From assembly GCA_010645155.1 (NCBI GenBank), contig CM021319.1:6573330-6637329 (forward strand): a DNA stretch of 64,000 nucleotides, read 5' to 3'. Shown piece by piece: positions 1 through 11,027 of the stretch; the first letter of the stretch is position 1, and every line of letters begins with the position of its first letter. The stretch comes from Tigriopus japonicus. Taxonomy: Eukaryota > Arthropoda > Copepoda > Harpacticoida > Harpacticidae. The notes beneath the pieces were generated by a model. The model had not been told where the DNA came from. It searched no databases and saw only the letters and a program-made list of their open reading frames with translations. Both the position numbers and the translations under genes were made by a program.

Positions 1-2522
1 TTATCGGCGCCACTCACTTTGGCACTGGACAAATCCATGATGGCTTCTGCTTTCGCTCAGAAAACCGCAAACGGGAAGAGCGATTTCGAGCGTTAGATAG
101 AATCTCTCAGTTCCACATTGACGACTCGAAAGGATTTCAAGTCAGGAATGGCTTCAGTGACACGAGGAAAAAGTACAGCGAAAAAGCGCAACAGGACCGA
201 GAACCGAATGAGCTGAGATGAAGCACTCGGCGTGCGATACAGCCGAGATAGGGTATTTTGTAAGGCGATCAAGACGATTTTAGACGCAGTCTGATGTTTA
301 GCAAAATTGGTGCAAACGCTCAATAAAATGTGAAGGAAATGGAAACACTGCTAAGAGTGAGTCATGGTGACAGGGTTGCCAGGTGGATTTTTCACAAAAG
401 ACACCTGGTGTTGAGCTTTGGATTTGCGGCGAGAACTAGCTTTGAAGGAAGTTGCAGGCTTCGACACCGGTCAAAGGCTCGTAAGGATTGTTCTGAGCCT
501 TGATTAAGTTGGTCAAAAGCATTAGGGGCGTTTTTTTGGCATTATGCGTGCCAGGGAGGCCTGGCCATGACTGGCCCATCCAAATATAGAAAACGGCCTG
601 AAGAAAAACTAGGCCGTTCGGGCGGTGTCAGGCAGTCGGGACACAAAGAGCCAACCAGGGTTGATGAAGTAAAGTACTCTTAGGTCAGAATGGAAAACAA
701 ACACCTGGGATGAGATGGAAGTCCCTCCAATTTTAATCAGGGCTCAAATCAGGAATAAGGAGGAAGGGTGGTTGAGCGATGAAACACCTTGACAACGTTT
801 TGGCCCAGGTTATTGTTATTAATAATGGTTGTTATGTTATCTTTGTACTTTGTCATCGCCTTACCGAGAAATGTTGAAACCACGGAGCGGTTTCGTTTTC
901 CAAATCCTCACTGACCAACGAATTTGGTCGTAGTCAAGGGTGAGTAGGTGTATTTTTTAACACTTTTGTACCTAAACTCGAGCCTAACTTGTACGATGTC
1001 AACGTTTCGGCGGATGAATTGAACTGATGAAACAACACTACACGCACCAGCCATGCAGCTGCACATTACTCTTTTTTTCCTCTCTCTCTCTCTCTTTCTC
1101 TCTCGGCTACTGTGCCATGGATGACTTACATAGAGGATTATGTTACAGCTACTTTGACTGTCATTAAATGACCATAACGGACTTCCGAATAAACAAAGAT
1201 GTAGCGACATGGCCCCGTTATGGGTGCCTATTTTGATGTAACTTAGTGCATAAATATCTTGATACCGGGTTTGCCCTTTGCCAATCTCTGTTGGTTCATT
1301 ATGCAAAATCAAGTACAAAATATTCTGGGACAAACAGTGTTTATCACTCTGCTTAAATCCTATCCAACTTGTTTTGAAATAACCATTGCCTTAAAGTTAT
1401 CAAAACAAATCAAGACCAGGCACGTGTATGCTTTGGTTTTACATAAAGATTACTGGTTTGGGTTAATATAATGATTATTCCATTGGCGCTTAATTAACAT
1501 TACTGATTGATGCATAAGAAATAAAGCAGGAAGAACCATCAACACCCAAAACCCTAAAATGGGAATGGGCCTTATCAATCTAATGCATCCCATATTTTTG
1601 GCCTAATAGATTGTTCATTCAAGCCTTAACATGAATGTCAAGATTTTTGAGCCATGTCTTCTAAGGCTTTTGTATCCTATGCTTTCTTGTAATTTTTGCA
1701 CTAGTCACTTTTTATGTATGTCAATTTTAACCTGATCAATGATTGAAAATACAGCTGGTCCCCTTACGTTCCCTTACAACTTCTGTTGATCATACATGTT
1801 GGCTGAAACAATAATTTTAATGTAAGAGGGTGTTTTCGGTGCCATGCAGCGTCATTGGTAATTAGAAGGTTTGGCAGATTCTAGAGAGCTAAAGACAATA
1901 TCATGGAAAATATGATTCAAGAATAGAAAAGTCTCATCATGCAAACTGGTTTCAAGAGTTGTTCACAATTCAACACTTTATGTGTTTGCTCTTACATCAT
2001 TTCGTTAAGATTTTTCTTTGAAGCCGTCTTTGTGGCCGTTTCGGCACATGCGTCAGCTACGTGTCGAGTCCTCCAGTGGTCGGTCCTTGATTTGGCTTGT
2101 CGGCGTTCAAGTCGACGCTCGTTGCAGACGACCCAATGGCTGGACACGTACTTTAGGTCGCTCTTTCATAATAGCTATTATATCATATATATCCGCTGTC
2201 TGCCATACGGTGTCTCATGTCGCACTCAGCATATGAATCGCTTTCTATCAACTTCATTAAGAGTTTCTTTAGAGGTCAAATAGTCCCGGTTAACAGACGT
2301 CCTTGGCCTCTTGATTTGTAAAACACAAACCATCAGGGACGACAGGACGGTAGCCTCAAAAGCCCCAAAATAACCCAAAAGCGTCATCCCAAACGCTCAC
2401 TCCTTAAATAGCTTCAATATCAAAAGTTGCCCTGGATTCCTAGTGAAACTTTTTTGTCTTTAAGGCGAGTGTGCTCGAGGGCAAAAGGGAAGATGAACAT
2501 TGAAAACAACAAAATACACCGA
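1..2522. other. No gene recognised
   Basis: Only short open frames are present and none resembles a known protein. A frame open from the left edge to about position 224 on the + strand could be the tail of an exon, but it has no recognisable motif. Positions 371-386 read like a hAT terminal repeat (CAGGGTTGCCAGG), with no partner end found nearby. A TC microsatellite lies at 1080-1104. The rest looks like AT-rich intergenic sequence. Confidence 0.5.
1080..1104. repeat. (TC)n microsatellite
   Basis: An almost pure TC dinucleotide run of about 25 bases, interrupted once by an extra T. Confidence 0.85.
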
Positions 2523-2532
2523 GTCACGTGAC
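2523..2532. promoter_or_regulatory. Palindromic E-box (GTCACGTGAC)
   Basis: A perfect 10-bp palindrome with a CACGTG core lies about 205 bp before the DPH4 start codon. GTCACGTGAC is the preferred site of bHLH-zip factors of the USF/MITF/TFEB type. That it regulates DPH4 is inferred from position only. Confidence 0.4.
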
Positions 2533-2737
2533 CGTTTTCGATCTGAAAAAACAGGCCCGGCCGACGACCGACCTCTCACTCGATCAAGGGGCCTCTCGCT
2601 CGTTTGAGGCCTAGGACACTTTTTTACGTCCAAATTTTGGAATCGGAGACTAGACCCGTCGACGCAAGAGTGTATTCTGTGTATTCCTTCTCGGGGATCT
2701 CTCGATTCTACCCTGGACTTGGCCCTCTTTCATCATC

Positions 2738-3214
2738 ATGACTGAAGGCCACGTGGATTACTACAGAGTTTTGGACGTGAGCCCCCAAGCCGATCGAGCC
2801 ACCATTAAGGCTCAATATCAACGATTAATTCTGATTCATCATCCGGACAAACAAACAAGCCCTACAAATCCATCCGATCCCGACCTATCGCAAGCCATTA
2901 TTCGAGCTTGGCAAGTTTTAGGCGACGAGACATCACGAAAACGTTACGACGCATGGTTACTGCAGCAAAAGGCTGCGTCGGAATCCGGTCAGACCGTGTG
3001 GAAAACTGTATTCCTCCACGAGTTGGACAGGGAAAATGCCGAAGGGACCGACTCGGGTGCCGCAAATTCAGGATGGTCCATGGCATGTCGTTGTGGGGAC
3101 CGATTCGCTTTTTCCGACGAGGATCTCCGTCATATTGACGAGGACCAACTGACGGTGGAATGTGATTCTTGCTCGTTGGTGTTGGTCGTGTGGTTATGGG
3201 GCGAACAACGTTGA
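2738..3214 (+). CDS. DNAJC24: DPH4/DNAJC24-like J-protein for diphthamide synthesis
   Basis: The frame encodes 158 residues in one exon. The N-terminal half is a J domain with the HPD motif in HHPDKQ (about residues 35-40), which stimulates Hsp70 ATPase. The C-terminal part is a CSL-type zinc finger, with paired cysteines in CRCGDRF (about 113-119) and CDSCSL (about 139-144). J domain plus CSL finger is the diagnostic layout of DPH4, which with DPH3 supplies electrons or iron for the first step of diphthamide formation on elongation factor 2 in the cytosol. The length is close to the human protein. The start is the first ATG, in the context ATCATCATGACT. The gene converges on LSG1, whose stop codon is 309 bp downstream, so the two 3' UTRs may overlap. 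A CACGTG palindrome lies upstream. Confidence 0.9.
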   Translation: MTEGHVDYYRVLDVSPQADRATIKAQYQRLILIHHPDKQTSPTNPSDPDLSQAIIRAWQVLGDETSRKRYDAWLLQQKAASESGQTVWKTVFLHELDRENAEGTDSGAANSGWSMACRCGDRFAFSDEDLRHIDEDQLTVECDSCSLVLVVWLWGEQR

Positions 3215-3523
3215 GACGAGCTCCTTCAAAGAATACACCCGTGAACCTCAGAATACACTCGTACTGCATGGACCTCAAAGGGCGGATGAAATCACCAACC
3301 AAAACAGCAGCCAGGCAGACCTCTAGGCAGGCCTGAGCGAGAAAGGCATGAATGGACGAAAACAAGGAGATAAAAAATCGAGTTAGGAGGAAGGGCTGGG
3401 CGGCCTCAAAGTACAAATTGCGACGTAACGTCCGTCCACCAGGTGCAAATACAAAAACAATGCCGACATAATCGTCCAAGATGTTTTTTCCTTGAAAATA
3501 GGAGGAAGGTTAAAATAACAAGA

Positions 3524-5101
3524 CTATCCGTGAATGTTGAAGGGATCCTTGTGTTTCCGACGAATTTTTTCTTTCCTTTTGCGCTCTTTCTTGGCCCCGG
3601 CTTTTACCCCTCGAACGTGGAATCCGGCCGACACGGTCAACTCCGGGAACGAATCCACTATGGAGAGTTCGTATTCATCGATCACATTCACCCGGGCCTC
3701 GGCCAAGGCCGGTTGATACTCTTCGCGTGCCATTGTGGGTGGGGCTTGACAATATAAAAGCTTGCCCAAGACATAATCCTTAAGCATTACCCGGGCTGCT
3801 CGAGCCTGATCCGGCACCCCTCCGGGTTTCATTAAACCTCGCATGAGTCCGTAAGCCGAGAGAATCTGCATGCTCTCGGATTTGCGCTCGTGTTTCTTGG
3901 CTTCACGGACCGAAAACGGCATGATCCCGTAGTGCTTCTGAATGTAATGAAAGGGTAATTTCGTCATCAGGAGGTCGACGCTGGTCAGGTAATCGGTCAA
4001 ATTGTCGATGGGCAAAATTCCGGCTAGCACCATGTCGGCTTTGGTCATGTTCAAGTTGGGGATGACCAATCCCGGTCCGTCGACCAAGATCACTTCGCCC
4101 TTGAGCACGTGCGTCTGGTAGTGTTTGGTTTTGCCGGGTGTAGCTGACACTTGGAGGCGTGTGTTGGTTAAGAATCGGTTGATAGTGGAGCTCTTGCCCA
4201 CATTGGGATATCCGAGGAATCCCACGGTGAGAGGGGAGGCGTTGCTTTGGGCTTGCAGAGTCTGAAGCACTTCTCGCGGGCTCAAGATCTGAGGTCGATT
4301 AAAGCACAGCTTTTCCTCGTCTGGATTGGGTTTGGGGTTTTCTTGATGCTCGGGCGTCTCATCTTCCATGGCCGAGAAGAAGAGGGTTTTCATATCGCTC
4401 TCTTTGAAGTAGGCCGACCAAATAGATCTTTGCTCAAAGGTCAGAAAATCGGCCTTGTTGAGCAGAATCACGCTCTGTTTCCATTCGCCCACCTCTTTCA
4501 CATAGTCCGACAGATCTTGGCTGTGAAAGAACAACGGATCTCGGGCATCCACCACTTGGACCACCACATCGCTCATCTCGACAATCTTCCACAATTGTCG
4601 CCAGAAATCGAGATTCTTTTCAAACGGCGGTAAATTGGGACGGGTAGCCTGAAGCTTGGCCAAATGTCGTTTCCAACGTAAGAACTCGGTTTGCTCCAAT
4701 TGACGATATTCCTCCTTGGTGACGACAGTCCGCCAATCGGGCTTTTTGGGCACCGAACTGAACACGAAATCCTCGTCCTCATCAACTTTGGCGTCTCGCC
4801 CATCGTTATCCTCGTCTTCTTCCGAAAGTCCTTCGTCATCGTCCTCATCGTCGTCCTCGTGGATATCGTCCAAGTTATCTTGGTGTTGCACGATGCGCAT
4901 CTGACCTCTTTCGGCGTTGAAAGTGCGTTGAGCGGCGGCTGCATTGCTCAAGAACTCTTCGACCGAGGTGTTTTCCGTGACGGACACGCTGGTGCCCGTG
5001 GCTTCTTCCGTCGTGTGACGTCCGGAGACGGCCAATCGACGATCTCGCTTGCGAATCAGACTTCGGCCTAGATTGCCTCCATCCTTTTTGTTCTTAGTCA
5101 T
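3524..5101 (-). CDS. LSG1: LSG1 large-subunit GTPase
   Basis: A single-exon frame of 525 residues. It is a circularly permuted GTPase: the G4 motif NKAD (about residue 215) comes before the G1 P-loop GYPNVGKSS (about 297-305) and the G3 motif DGPGLV (about 342). The conserved family segments NLDFWRQLW, QVVDARDPL and ATPGKTKH are all present. LSG1 acts in the cytoplasm on pre-60S ribosomes and triggers release of the export adaptor NMD3. An acidic DE-rich stretch lies at about residues 78-110, and a basic tail ends the protein. It is shorter than human LSG1 (658), chiefly because the acidic insertion between G4 and G1 is reduced. A CRE-like TGACGTCA lies about 130 bp upstream of the start codon. 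Confidence 0.95.
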   Translation of the reverse strand: MTKNKKDGGNLGRSLIRKRDRRLAVSGRHTTEEATGTSVSVTENTSVEEFLSNAAAAQRTFNAERGQMRIVQHQDNLDDIHEDDDEDDDEGLSEEDEDNDGRDAKVDEDEDFVFSSVPKKPDWRTVVTKEEYRQLEQTEFLRWKRHLAKLQATRPNLPPFEKNLDFWRQLWKIVEMSDVVVQVVDARDPLFFHSQDLSDYVKEVGEWKQSVILLNKADFLTFEQRSIWSAYFKESDMKTLFFSAMEDETPEHQENPKPNPDEEKLCFNRPQILSPREVLQTLQAQSNASPLTVGFLGYPNVGKSSTINRFLTNTRLQVSATPGKTKHYQTHVLKGEVILVDGPGLVIPNLNMTKADMVLAGILPIDNLTDYLTSVDLLMTKLPFHYIQKHYGIMPFSVREAKKHERKSESMQILSAYGLMRGLMKPGGVPDQARAARVMLKDYVLGKLLYCQAPPTMAREEYQPALAEARVNVIDEYELSIVDSFPELTVSAGFHVRGVKAGAKKERKRKEKIRRKHKDPFNIHG

Positions 5102-5227
5102 GTCGTCAAAATCTGAGAAACTTGAAGACTACACTCTTTTGTGATTCTCGATGACAAACCAACGTGTTCTCCGTACTTATTCAGCAGATTTGTTGTGGTT
5201 CAGGATTTTGTTTTGACCGTATGTGTA

Positions 5228-5235
5228 TGACGTCA
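5228..5235. promoter_or_regulatory. CRE palindrome TGACGTCA
   Basis: An exact CREB/ATF full-site palindrome lies 127 bp upstream of the LSG1 start codon, a typical distance for a housekeeping promoter. Its function is inferred from sequence and position. Confidence 0.45.
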
Positions 5236-6174
5236 CGATATTTCAGCCAAAGTAGCCGAAAATAATGCTTAGGCTGTCTTGAAATCCACAAATCCGCCTA
5301 AAAGTGACTGTTTTGAGACGGATTATTTTAATTAATAACATAATTATGTTGAAATCAAATATCAATACAAGATCTTTTCAGATTTTCTATTTTATTGCAA
5401 GAGTTTTCATGCATCTTGTATGATTGGTATTTGGTTCAATGGGCATAACCTGCAAGTACACTTCTTGCTAGTCGCCCTTAAATCCTGGGACGAATGTTTT
5501 TCCTGGGGTTTCGTCGTCCGTCCTCGCTCTTCTAGTAGACTTCTACGATCTAGGCATCTGGCTGCGTAGTCCCGAGTTCTTTGAAGTTGGCCCAGGGACA
5601 ACGTGACCAATCAAGCGCATAAAATGCTTTTGAAATAAAGGGCACATCGAACAAATGAATTAGTTGAACCGCGCGTTTCATAAACACATTCACAAATAAT
5701 TGTTGACATTATTTTTATGGATTGCTGACTCACTATATCTTCGAAATATTCTTGATTTAAATATATCATTCAAGTAAGATATTTTCGATTGTTTTCAATC
5801 CTAGTCAGCCTGCTCATTTGTGGCTGTTTTGAAGTGTTTCAGCCTGCTGGACGGGGATCACTCACTCACTCGTTCGCTCTTGGGTCTCTTTTCTCGTGGA
5901 GGACTGACTAACTCATTACAGGCTTAAGGCTGTTGACCGTGTTGCCCGTTGTCCGCGCACCGATTGGGACGTCCCTTCTCTTTCCAACCGGCGATTCATA
6001 GTCTTTGAAGAACCCAACCCACCCGGACCCCTCATTGATTGGTAGCCCCTAAAGAAAAGGCCGATTTCATAGTGAAGCGATGAGCGCCTGTGGTCTCAAA
6101 CAGCCTTGATTGAAATCCAAAGGCTTCTTTTTGAGGGTGATTTGAGCCCCGGATTGGTGTCTCTGACTCTGAAA
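5236..6174. other. Intergenic region between LSG1 and Hakai
   Basis: The two genes are divergent, so this roughly 1 kb must hold both promoters and the 5' UTR of Hakai. A 67-codon frame at 5407-5610 on the - strand has several Cys and Arg residues but no recognisable domain. I see no RNA gene or clear repeat. Confidence 0.5.
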
Positions 6175-7771
6175 ATGCGACGAAGTCGACGTCAGGTGAG
6201 GTTTCCGGGGAGGATTCGACTCTCGCCGAGGAAAAATACTGGTTTGGAATAAGGTTTTGATTCTTTGACAGGTGATTGAGAGCGATCCTGAAGATGACGA
6301 GGTGGCCATGGAAATCCCGGACTTGGTGGGACCCTCGCCCACAGCCTCCGCTCCCCAGTACAACATGGACACGGATATCTCAAAGTTGGAGGCGCCCACC
6401 TTCACCACCTTAGATCGGGGCCCATCCAAGACCATGATTAATTTGGATTGGGATCACAAGCTCAATTTGGTGGGACAGAAGGTAGACTCATCTATTCCAG
6501 CGTTCGTTGCTTGAGAACAAGTCGCCAGCTTTGATCTCACGTTTCAGGTGGCCAATCCCATGATCCATTGTTGCGATCAATGTCTTCAACCTATTCTCAT
6601 CTATGGACGGATGATCCCGTGCAAACACGTGTTCTGTCTCAAATGTGCCAAGTTGAGCTACGAGCGCAGCACGGCTTGTCCCAGGTGTAATGACAAGGTC
6701 AATCGAGTCGAACAGGCCGGTTTGGGCTCCATTTTTATGTGCTCGCACGGCGGGTCGCAGTACGGCCACACCGGCTGCCGAAGGACATACCTCTCACAAC
6801 GAGATCTGCAGGCCCACATTCAACATCGGCATATGAAGGCCGCCGCCGCTGCTGCCGCCAAGGCCAGTGCTAATACTCTTGGTCCTATGGCGGGGAACGC
6901 CGCCGCTGCTGCCTCTGTTGTAACTTCCACCCCTTCGGCTTTGACGGCCATGACTTTGCCCGAGCTCCCGAGTGCTGCCGTTATTGCCGAGGCCACGGCC
7001 GCTTTGGTGAGCGCGCGGAAAAAGACCGAGCACCCGACGGCCTCGTCATTGGGTCGGACGTTTGACGGGGGCTATGCCGCCTCTCAAAGCCCTCATTACC
7101 GAGCTAGTGGCAAGACGGTGCCCGGGAATAATGTGATGTCGGGGTCGTCGGCTCCTTCTTCATTTCAGTCACCGCCACCCACTCTGGGTGGGCCAATAAG
7201 CCGGACTTCTTACGCCACTGCCGGAGTGACTTACACCAGCGGCAGTGGCCATCATCACTCACAACAACAACAGCAACAGCAAATTTCCGTGATAAGTTCA
7301 AGTAGTGGGGTGGGTGGTAACCGATCTTCAAACCTGATTACCATTCCCATTCAAGAGACGGGCAGTGGAGCTTCGCCTTCTTTTGTGCCCCATGCCGCCA
7401 ATAATGGCGACAGACGGACGTCTGAGTTTTATGGTAACAAAGGTGGGGGTGGGGCTCAAGTAGGTGCCTACGGGTCAAGCACGGGCTCGTACACCGGTCA
7501 GAGTGGGAGTTACGTGCCTCCAACGGGGACCTTGGGCAACAATGGCAGTAGCAATGGAGCGCATTTCTCACAACCCCCTCCCAATTATTATCACGTCCCA
7601 CCGCCTCACAACACCAATGGTACCACCAATACGGCTTATGGACAACCAGGTAGTGGGTACCTTCAGACAGGGACAGGGGGCAATCCCAGTGGTGGTGGGT
7701 CAGATTCTTGGACTCGCTCAAGTGGTTCAGCATCGACTTCCACCGGTTCATCGAACTACTACCGACGTTGA
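6175..7771 (+). CDS. CBLL1: Hakai/CBLL1 E3 ubiquitin ligase
   Basis: Three exons (6175-6195, 6272-6481, 6548-7771) join in phase 0 through GT-AG introns to give 484 residues. The second exon ends in LNLVGQK and the third begins [12 protein letters not shown], matching the segment before the RING in human Hakai. The RING has [14 protein letters not shown] and CPRC (about 83-123). It is followed by the atypical C2H2 HYB region [19 protein letters not shown] (about 152-170), which in this family dimerises and binds phosphotyrosine. Compared with human Hakai, this finger carries a short Gly/Ser/His insertion after its first cysteine. The rest is low-complexity, with an Ala run, a [11 protein letters not shown] tract and Gly/Ser-rich sequence. 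Hakai ubiquitinates E-cadherin complexes in vertebrates and belongs to the m6A writer complex in flies. The seven-codon first exon is predicted from the splice sites. Confidence 0.92.
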
Positions 7772-8479
7772 TAAGAAACCAGAGAAAACCAACACCTTTG
7801 GGCTTTGTGGTCCACTTGACGGTGGCAATGATTGTTGACGTCACCTATTCGTTTCTAAGTGTTCCCTCCCCATATTGGATTCTCGGAGTCGATGGGTTTT
7901 GAAAGCGTTCCCAAATTTAGGTATCCGGTTCAGAAATCATTGACATGATTGTTATTCATTCAAAACACAATACACCTCAAATTTCAAAGCCCGTGAATAT
8001 CCGTCTTCAATTATATCATAGTCGATATTACGGTGAATCATAAGGTCAGAGACTTAAACACCATTTGAATGTTTGATAGACTGTCTAGTTGGTAAAGGTT
8101 GCTTCAAGGTTATGTTCGAGGCCGCACATAAAGACATTTTACTTATTTGGATTACTCATGAATTTTTGTTTAACTTTTTCTATTGTTCCAAAAACCAAAA
8201 ATATGCGCAAATGATCATTTCTAGGCCATGCCATGATTAATATTCCCATAAAAACATTTAACTATTTGCATTCTGGACATTATTTGCCAAGCATTTTGGC
8301 CAAATTCTGTTAAAAAATTGTGCTTTAAAAACATCCTGATTTTCACGTGCTCTTGTTTGAAATTTAAAGATGCTTCTAATAGTTTTGAGATTGATTGTAC
8401 TAGAAAACTGATTTCACAAGGAAATGGTTTTTTTTTCATTTGTCTTCGCTGAGATCTCACTTTTATTTTACCTGTATAT
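7772..8479. other. Hakai 3' flank, no gene
   Basis: AT-rich sequence after the Hakai stop codon, presumably including its 3' UTR. No coding or RNA feature is recognisable. Confidence 0.5.
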
Positions 8480-8721
8480 TTATACGAAATTTGGTCTACC
8501 ATCTGTTGGGAGTGGATAGAATGTTGTTATACTGTTGGCAGATCTGTACAACCCTTGAATAGTGGGTTGATCAGGAATAGTATTCAAAAATTTGTCTAAT
8601 CCTGCCTTAAATGCTGTTAGAGGATCAGCTCCTGCATTTTCCTGACGAAGATCTATGGGCAACAAATTGAACAATGAATGAGCCCGATAAAGAAGAGAGG
8701 AGAACTTCATTGTTCAAACTA
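8480..8721 (-). mobile_element. LINE remnant, ORF2 C-terminal end
   Basis: The - strand translates to a segment containing RAHSLFNLLPIDLRQ and AFKAGLDKFLNTIPDQPTI. This pattern (N-LP-LR ... F---LD-FL---PD-P) is typical of the extreme C-terminus of non-LTR retrotransposon reverse transcriptases. A diverged copy lies at about 49790-49930. The element is broken: the adjoining LINE sequence resumes at about 9275, after the mariner-like insertion. Confidence 0.7.
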
Positions 8722-9262
8722 CAGGGTGCGCCACTTAAATCGGACATGAAGAATTGCTAATTAAAGGGAACTGAGTGGTCGAATCAAAAAGCCTTTGCTA
8801 CAAATGTTATTGATTGCAACAATATTTAACGGATCTATTACTAAGTTATTCGACATTGAGGCCCTTGCTTTTAACCACGGTCTCGAATCTCCTCTCTGCA
8901 CATGAGCAAATGATCCGCACTTGCTCTGCTGGATTTTAGTCCATGCAACCTAGGAACCCACATTTTTTGAACCTTTACTCCCCACCTTCTTCTCCAGAAT
9001 GGCCTAAATAGAAAAGTTCTTGGATTAAGATCTGGTTAATTTCGCTTCAAGAAGCCTTGAATCTATGCTCCTCACAGACAAACCTTGCTTGAACAATGTC
9101 AAGATCTTTTTACGAGCGTCTTTCTTGGTTGCCTTTTTTCTTGCTGAAACAGCTAGAGTCCCCAATTCCCTCAAAATAATAAGTGATTGGCCTTTGAGCT
9201 GGATTTGGGGGGCATTGCTGGCCTTTATCAAACCTCTGTCCGATTTTAAGCGGCGCTCCCTG
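8722..9262 (-). mobile_element. Internally deleted mariner/Tc1-like transposon (541 bp)
   Basis: The two ends are inverted copies: CAGGGTGCGCCACTTAAATC on the left and, reversed, CAGGGAGCGCCGCTTAAAAT on the right. Each is flanked by TA, the target duplicated by this superfamily. Read on the - strand, the part near the right end encodes a helix-turn-helix-like stretch (RKKILTLFKQGLSVRSI). The part near the left end encodes a degraded transposase tail (AILEKKV ... ETVVKSKGLNVE). The catalytic middle is missing, so this is a non-autonomous deletion derivative. It sits inside LINE sequence. Confidence 0.8.
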
Positions 9263-9274
9263 TAGCTTGACTTC

Positions 9275-9405
9275 ATAGTTCAATCTAGCTTGGATTCCTT
9301 GGGATTTGGAGGTGCTTTCAAAACGCAAGAAAAACCTCTATGGTCGCTACAGCTGACCTCAAATCTTGGGTTTGGACAGAGCCTTATTCAAGTTTCCTTA
9401 TGAAG
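9275..9405 (-). mobile_element. LINE remnant, part continuing past the mariner insertion
   Basis: This stretch (…CTAGCTTGGATTCCTTGGGA…) matches, with scattered changes, the sequence directly adjoining the reverse-transcriptase tail in the second copy at about 49926-50030. It is therefore the continuation of the element at 8480-8721. Frame is not maintained. Confidence 0.55.
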
Positions 9406-9410
9406 GATAG

Positions 9411-9470
9411 GACAAGAGGAGAATCGAACTTGGGACCTCTCTCACTACAAGAAACTTCGCCAGGCTTGTC
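9411..9470 (-). mobile_element. tRNA-like SINE head (degenerate)
   Basis: On the - strand there is an A-box-like TGGCGAAGTTT and a B-box-like AGTTCGATTCTC, enclosed by ends GACAAG and CTTGTC that can pair like an acceptor stem. At 60 nt it is too short for a working tRNA and has no clear anticodon arm. It most resembles the 5' head of a tRNA-derived SINE. Confidence 0.45.
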
Positions 9471-10403
9471 AGGTGGCAGTGAGTTGTTTCACTATTAGGA
9501 AGTCCTTTTCGAGTTTCCAGAGGTCGGAATTCAAAGTTTGTGACGATGTGCTTTTAATTTTAAAGCTTTAAACCAATTCTATGCCTACCGAAACCGATAG
9601 CAAACATGCACTGTAAAAGATGGAATTTGACAACAAAATTTGCGACTATTCAACATTGAACACATGAGTAATTAAATTTTTAAGGTGGATTTTGCCTTTT
9701 TTCAATTTTGTAATCAGCTGCTTTCGGTTTCGGTTTCAGTTAAGCCCTCTTTCGGCTAAAACTTTTGGTTTCGGTTATGAGCCCTTTCGGTCCATCACTA
9801 GTAAGAATTTGTTTCACGAGATGAAAGAATTGTACATTTAATGGAAATCGGACCACGCGACAAGAAGTTACTAGAAGTATAGGAAGGATGCAGCTTGCAT
9901 AACTCGACTTTGTCACTCATACTTTTGTCTGAGAAGTTGCTAACTGTTGTCAAATTGAGTTTTCCTTCTCCTGTTAATTTACTTCAACACCTTTACTAGT
10001 TTTCTGAAACATTTCCAAACCTTTAGCAAATAACGAACTCGCCGCCGATTGACATTAATCACGATTGGCGCTAGTTTGGGCGATTCGATGATTTCCGATC
10101 CAAAATGCGCCGTCTCCGCCCGCCAGTTGAGTTGGTCTGCGTTGTCGAACGAGGAGAGCTCGTTCCTTCCTCGGAGCCATGGAAATGATGCGCACGACGA
10201 TTCGCCTTCAAACTCGCTTGGCGAGGAAGATTTCGCGGAACTCCCCAAGGTACTCGGAACAGAACAAGGACGAGTAACATGAACGCCCGAGGGAGACCAC
10301 TCTAATGAGGTAGTGTGAGAGCATGAAAGCTGGCATCTCAGTTGAAACCGGGAGTTCTTTGTGAAAACATCTCAGGCACAAAGAGACCTTGTCTCATTGG
10401 TAT

Positions 10404-11027
10404 ATGCTTGATGACATGGAGTCGCCCAACTACAGTTTCTCACCGCCCTCAGTAAACGGTGGGACTTTCGATAGCGACATTCAACCCTCCCCAGTGTTCC
10501 ACATGCTACGAGAGCACAATTCTGCGTTCTCCTCAGTGTTATCGGGAAATAGCCAACTCATGTTCGGACCCAGTGAAACTGGCCATCTAATCACTTTGGA
10601 GCCCCTAACACCCACCAAAACCAATAGCCCAGATTCCAGTTCTATCAACGAGGTCCGATTGAGCGACCACAATTCAGACCACTCCCAATCTCCATCAGCC
10701 AAGCGAAGAAGGCGTGGTCGGAAAGCAGTCAGAAGTGGAGGACTCAATGACGATGAGTTGAAACAGCAACGAGAAACAGCCAATGACCGGGAACGCTCTC
10801 GTACCAAGGCATTGAACATTGCTTATGCCAAGTTGCGGAACATCATTCCTACCCTGCCTTCAGACAAGCTGAGCAAGATCGAGATTCTAAAATTGGCCGT
10901 CTCGTATTGTCGATTTCTATCCCGGGTGGTCAATGACGAGTTCCAACCTCCACCAGAGGATTGGTCCACGTTGATCAAACAATTCCATTGGGATCGCTTC
11001 AAGCAAGAGGGCTCGGAAAGCCCTTGA
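10404..11027 (+). CDS. Twist-like bHLH transcription factor
   Basis: A 207-residue frame starts at the first ATG ([12 protein letters not shown]). A basic run, AKRRRRGRK, precedes a complete bHLH domain at about residues 121-175. The basic helix is [12 protein letters not shown], the loop and start of helix 2 is [20 protein letters not shown], and helix 2 ends in AVSYCRFL. The [13 protein letters not shown] signature is characteristic of Twist proteins, while [11 protein letters not shown] also recalls TAL-type factors. The C-terminal WR box of Twist is not evident. Such factors bind E-boxes as dimers with Daughterless/E proteins and drive mesoderm programmes. The sequence just upstream is open for a few codons without an ATG, so a 5' non-coding exon is possible. 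The family call is firm; orthology to twist is moderate. Confidence 0.78.
   Translation: MLDDMESPNYSFSPPSVNGGTFDSDIQPSPVFHMLREHNSAFSSVLSGNSQLMFGPSETGHLITLEPLTPTKTNSPDSSSINEVRLSDHNSDHSQSPSAKRRRRGRKAVRSGGLNDDELKQQRETANDRERSRTKALNIAYAKLRNIIPTLPSDKLSKIEILKLAVSYCRFLSRVVNDEFQPPPEDWSTLIKQFHWDRFKQEGSESP

Noticed and set aside
3..224. Open frame from the left edge on the + strand
   Set aside because: It has 74 codons of charged sequence without any recognisable motif. It could be an exon end, but nothing in the window supports it.
93..323. 76-codon frame on the - strand
   Set aside because: Overlaps the above on the other strand. No domain and no conserved pattern.
371..386. Possible hAT terminal repeat CAGGGTTGCCAGG
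   Set aside because: Resembles the end of the element at 32697 but has no partner end within reach.
908..1333. 141-codon frame on the - strand
   Set aside because: Spans the TC microsatellite, which creates its RERERER stretch; no known domain.
5407..5610. Cys/Arg-containing 67-codon frame that looked like a transposase zinc knuckle
   Set aside because: The cysteine spacing does not match a piggyBac or other finger I can name, and no terminal repeats are seen.
9690..9804. GGTTTCGG repeats ending in CCATCACTAG, like one end of a hAT element
   Set aside because: No matching left end or 8-bp duplication could be found, so no element can be bounded.
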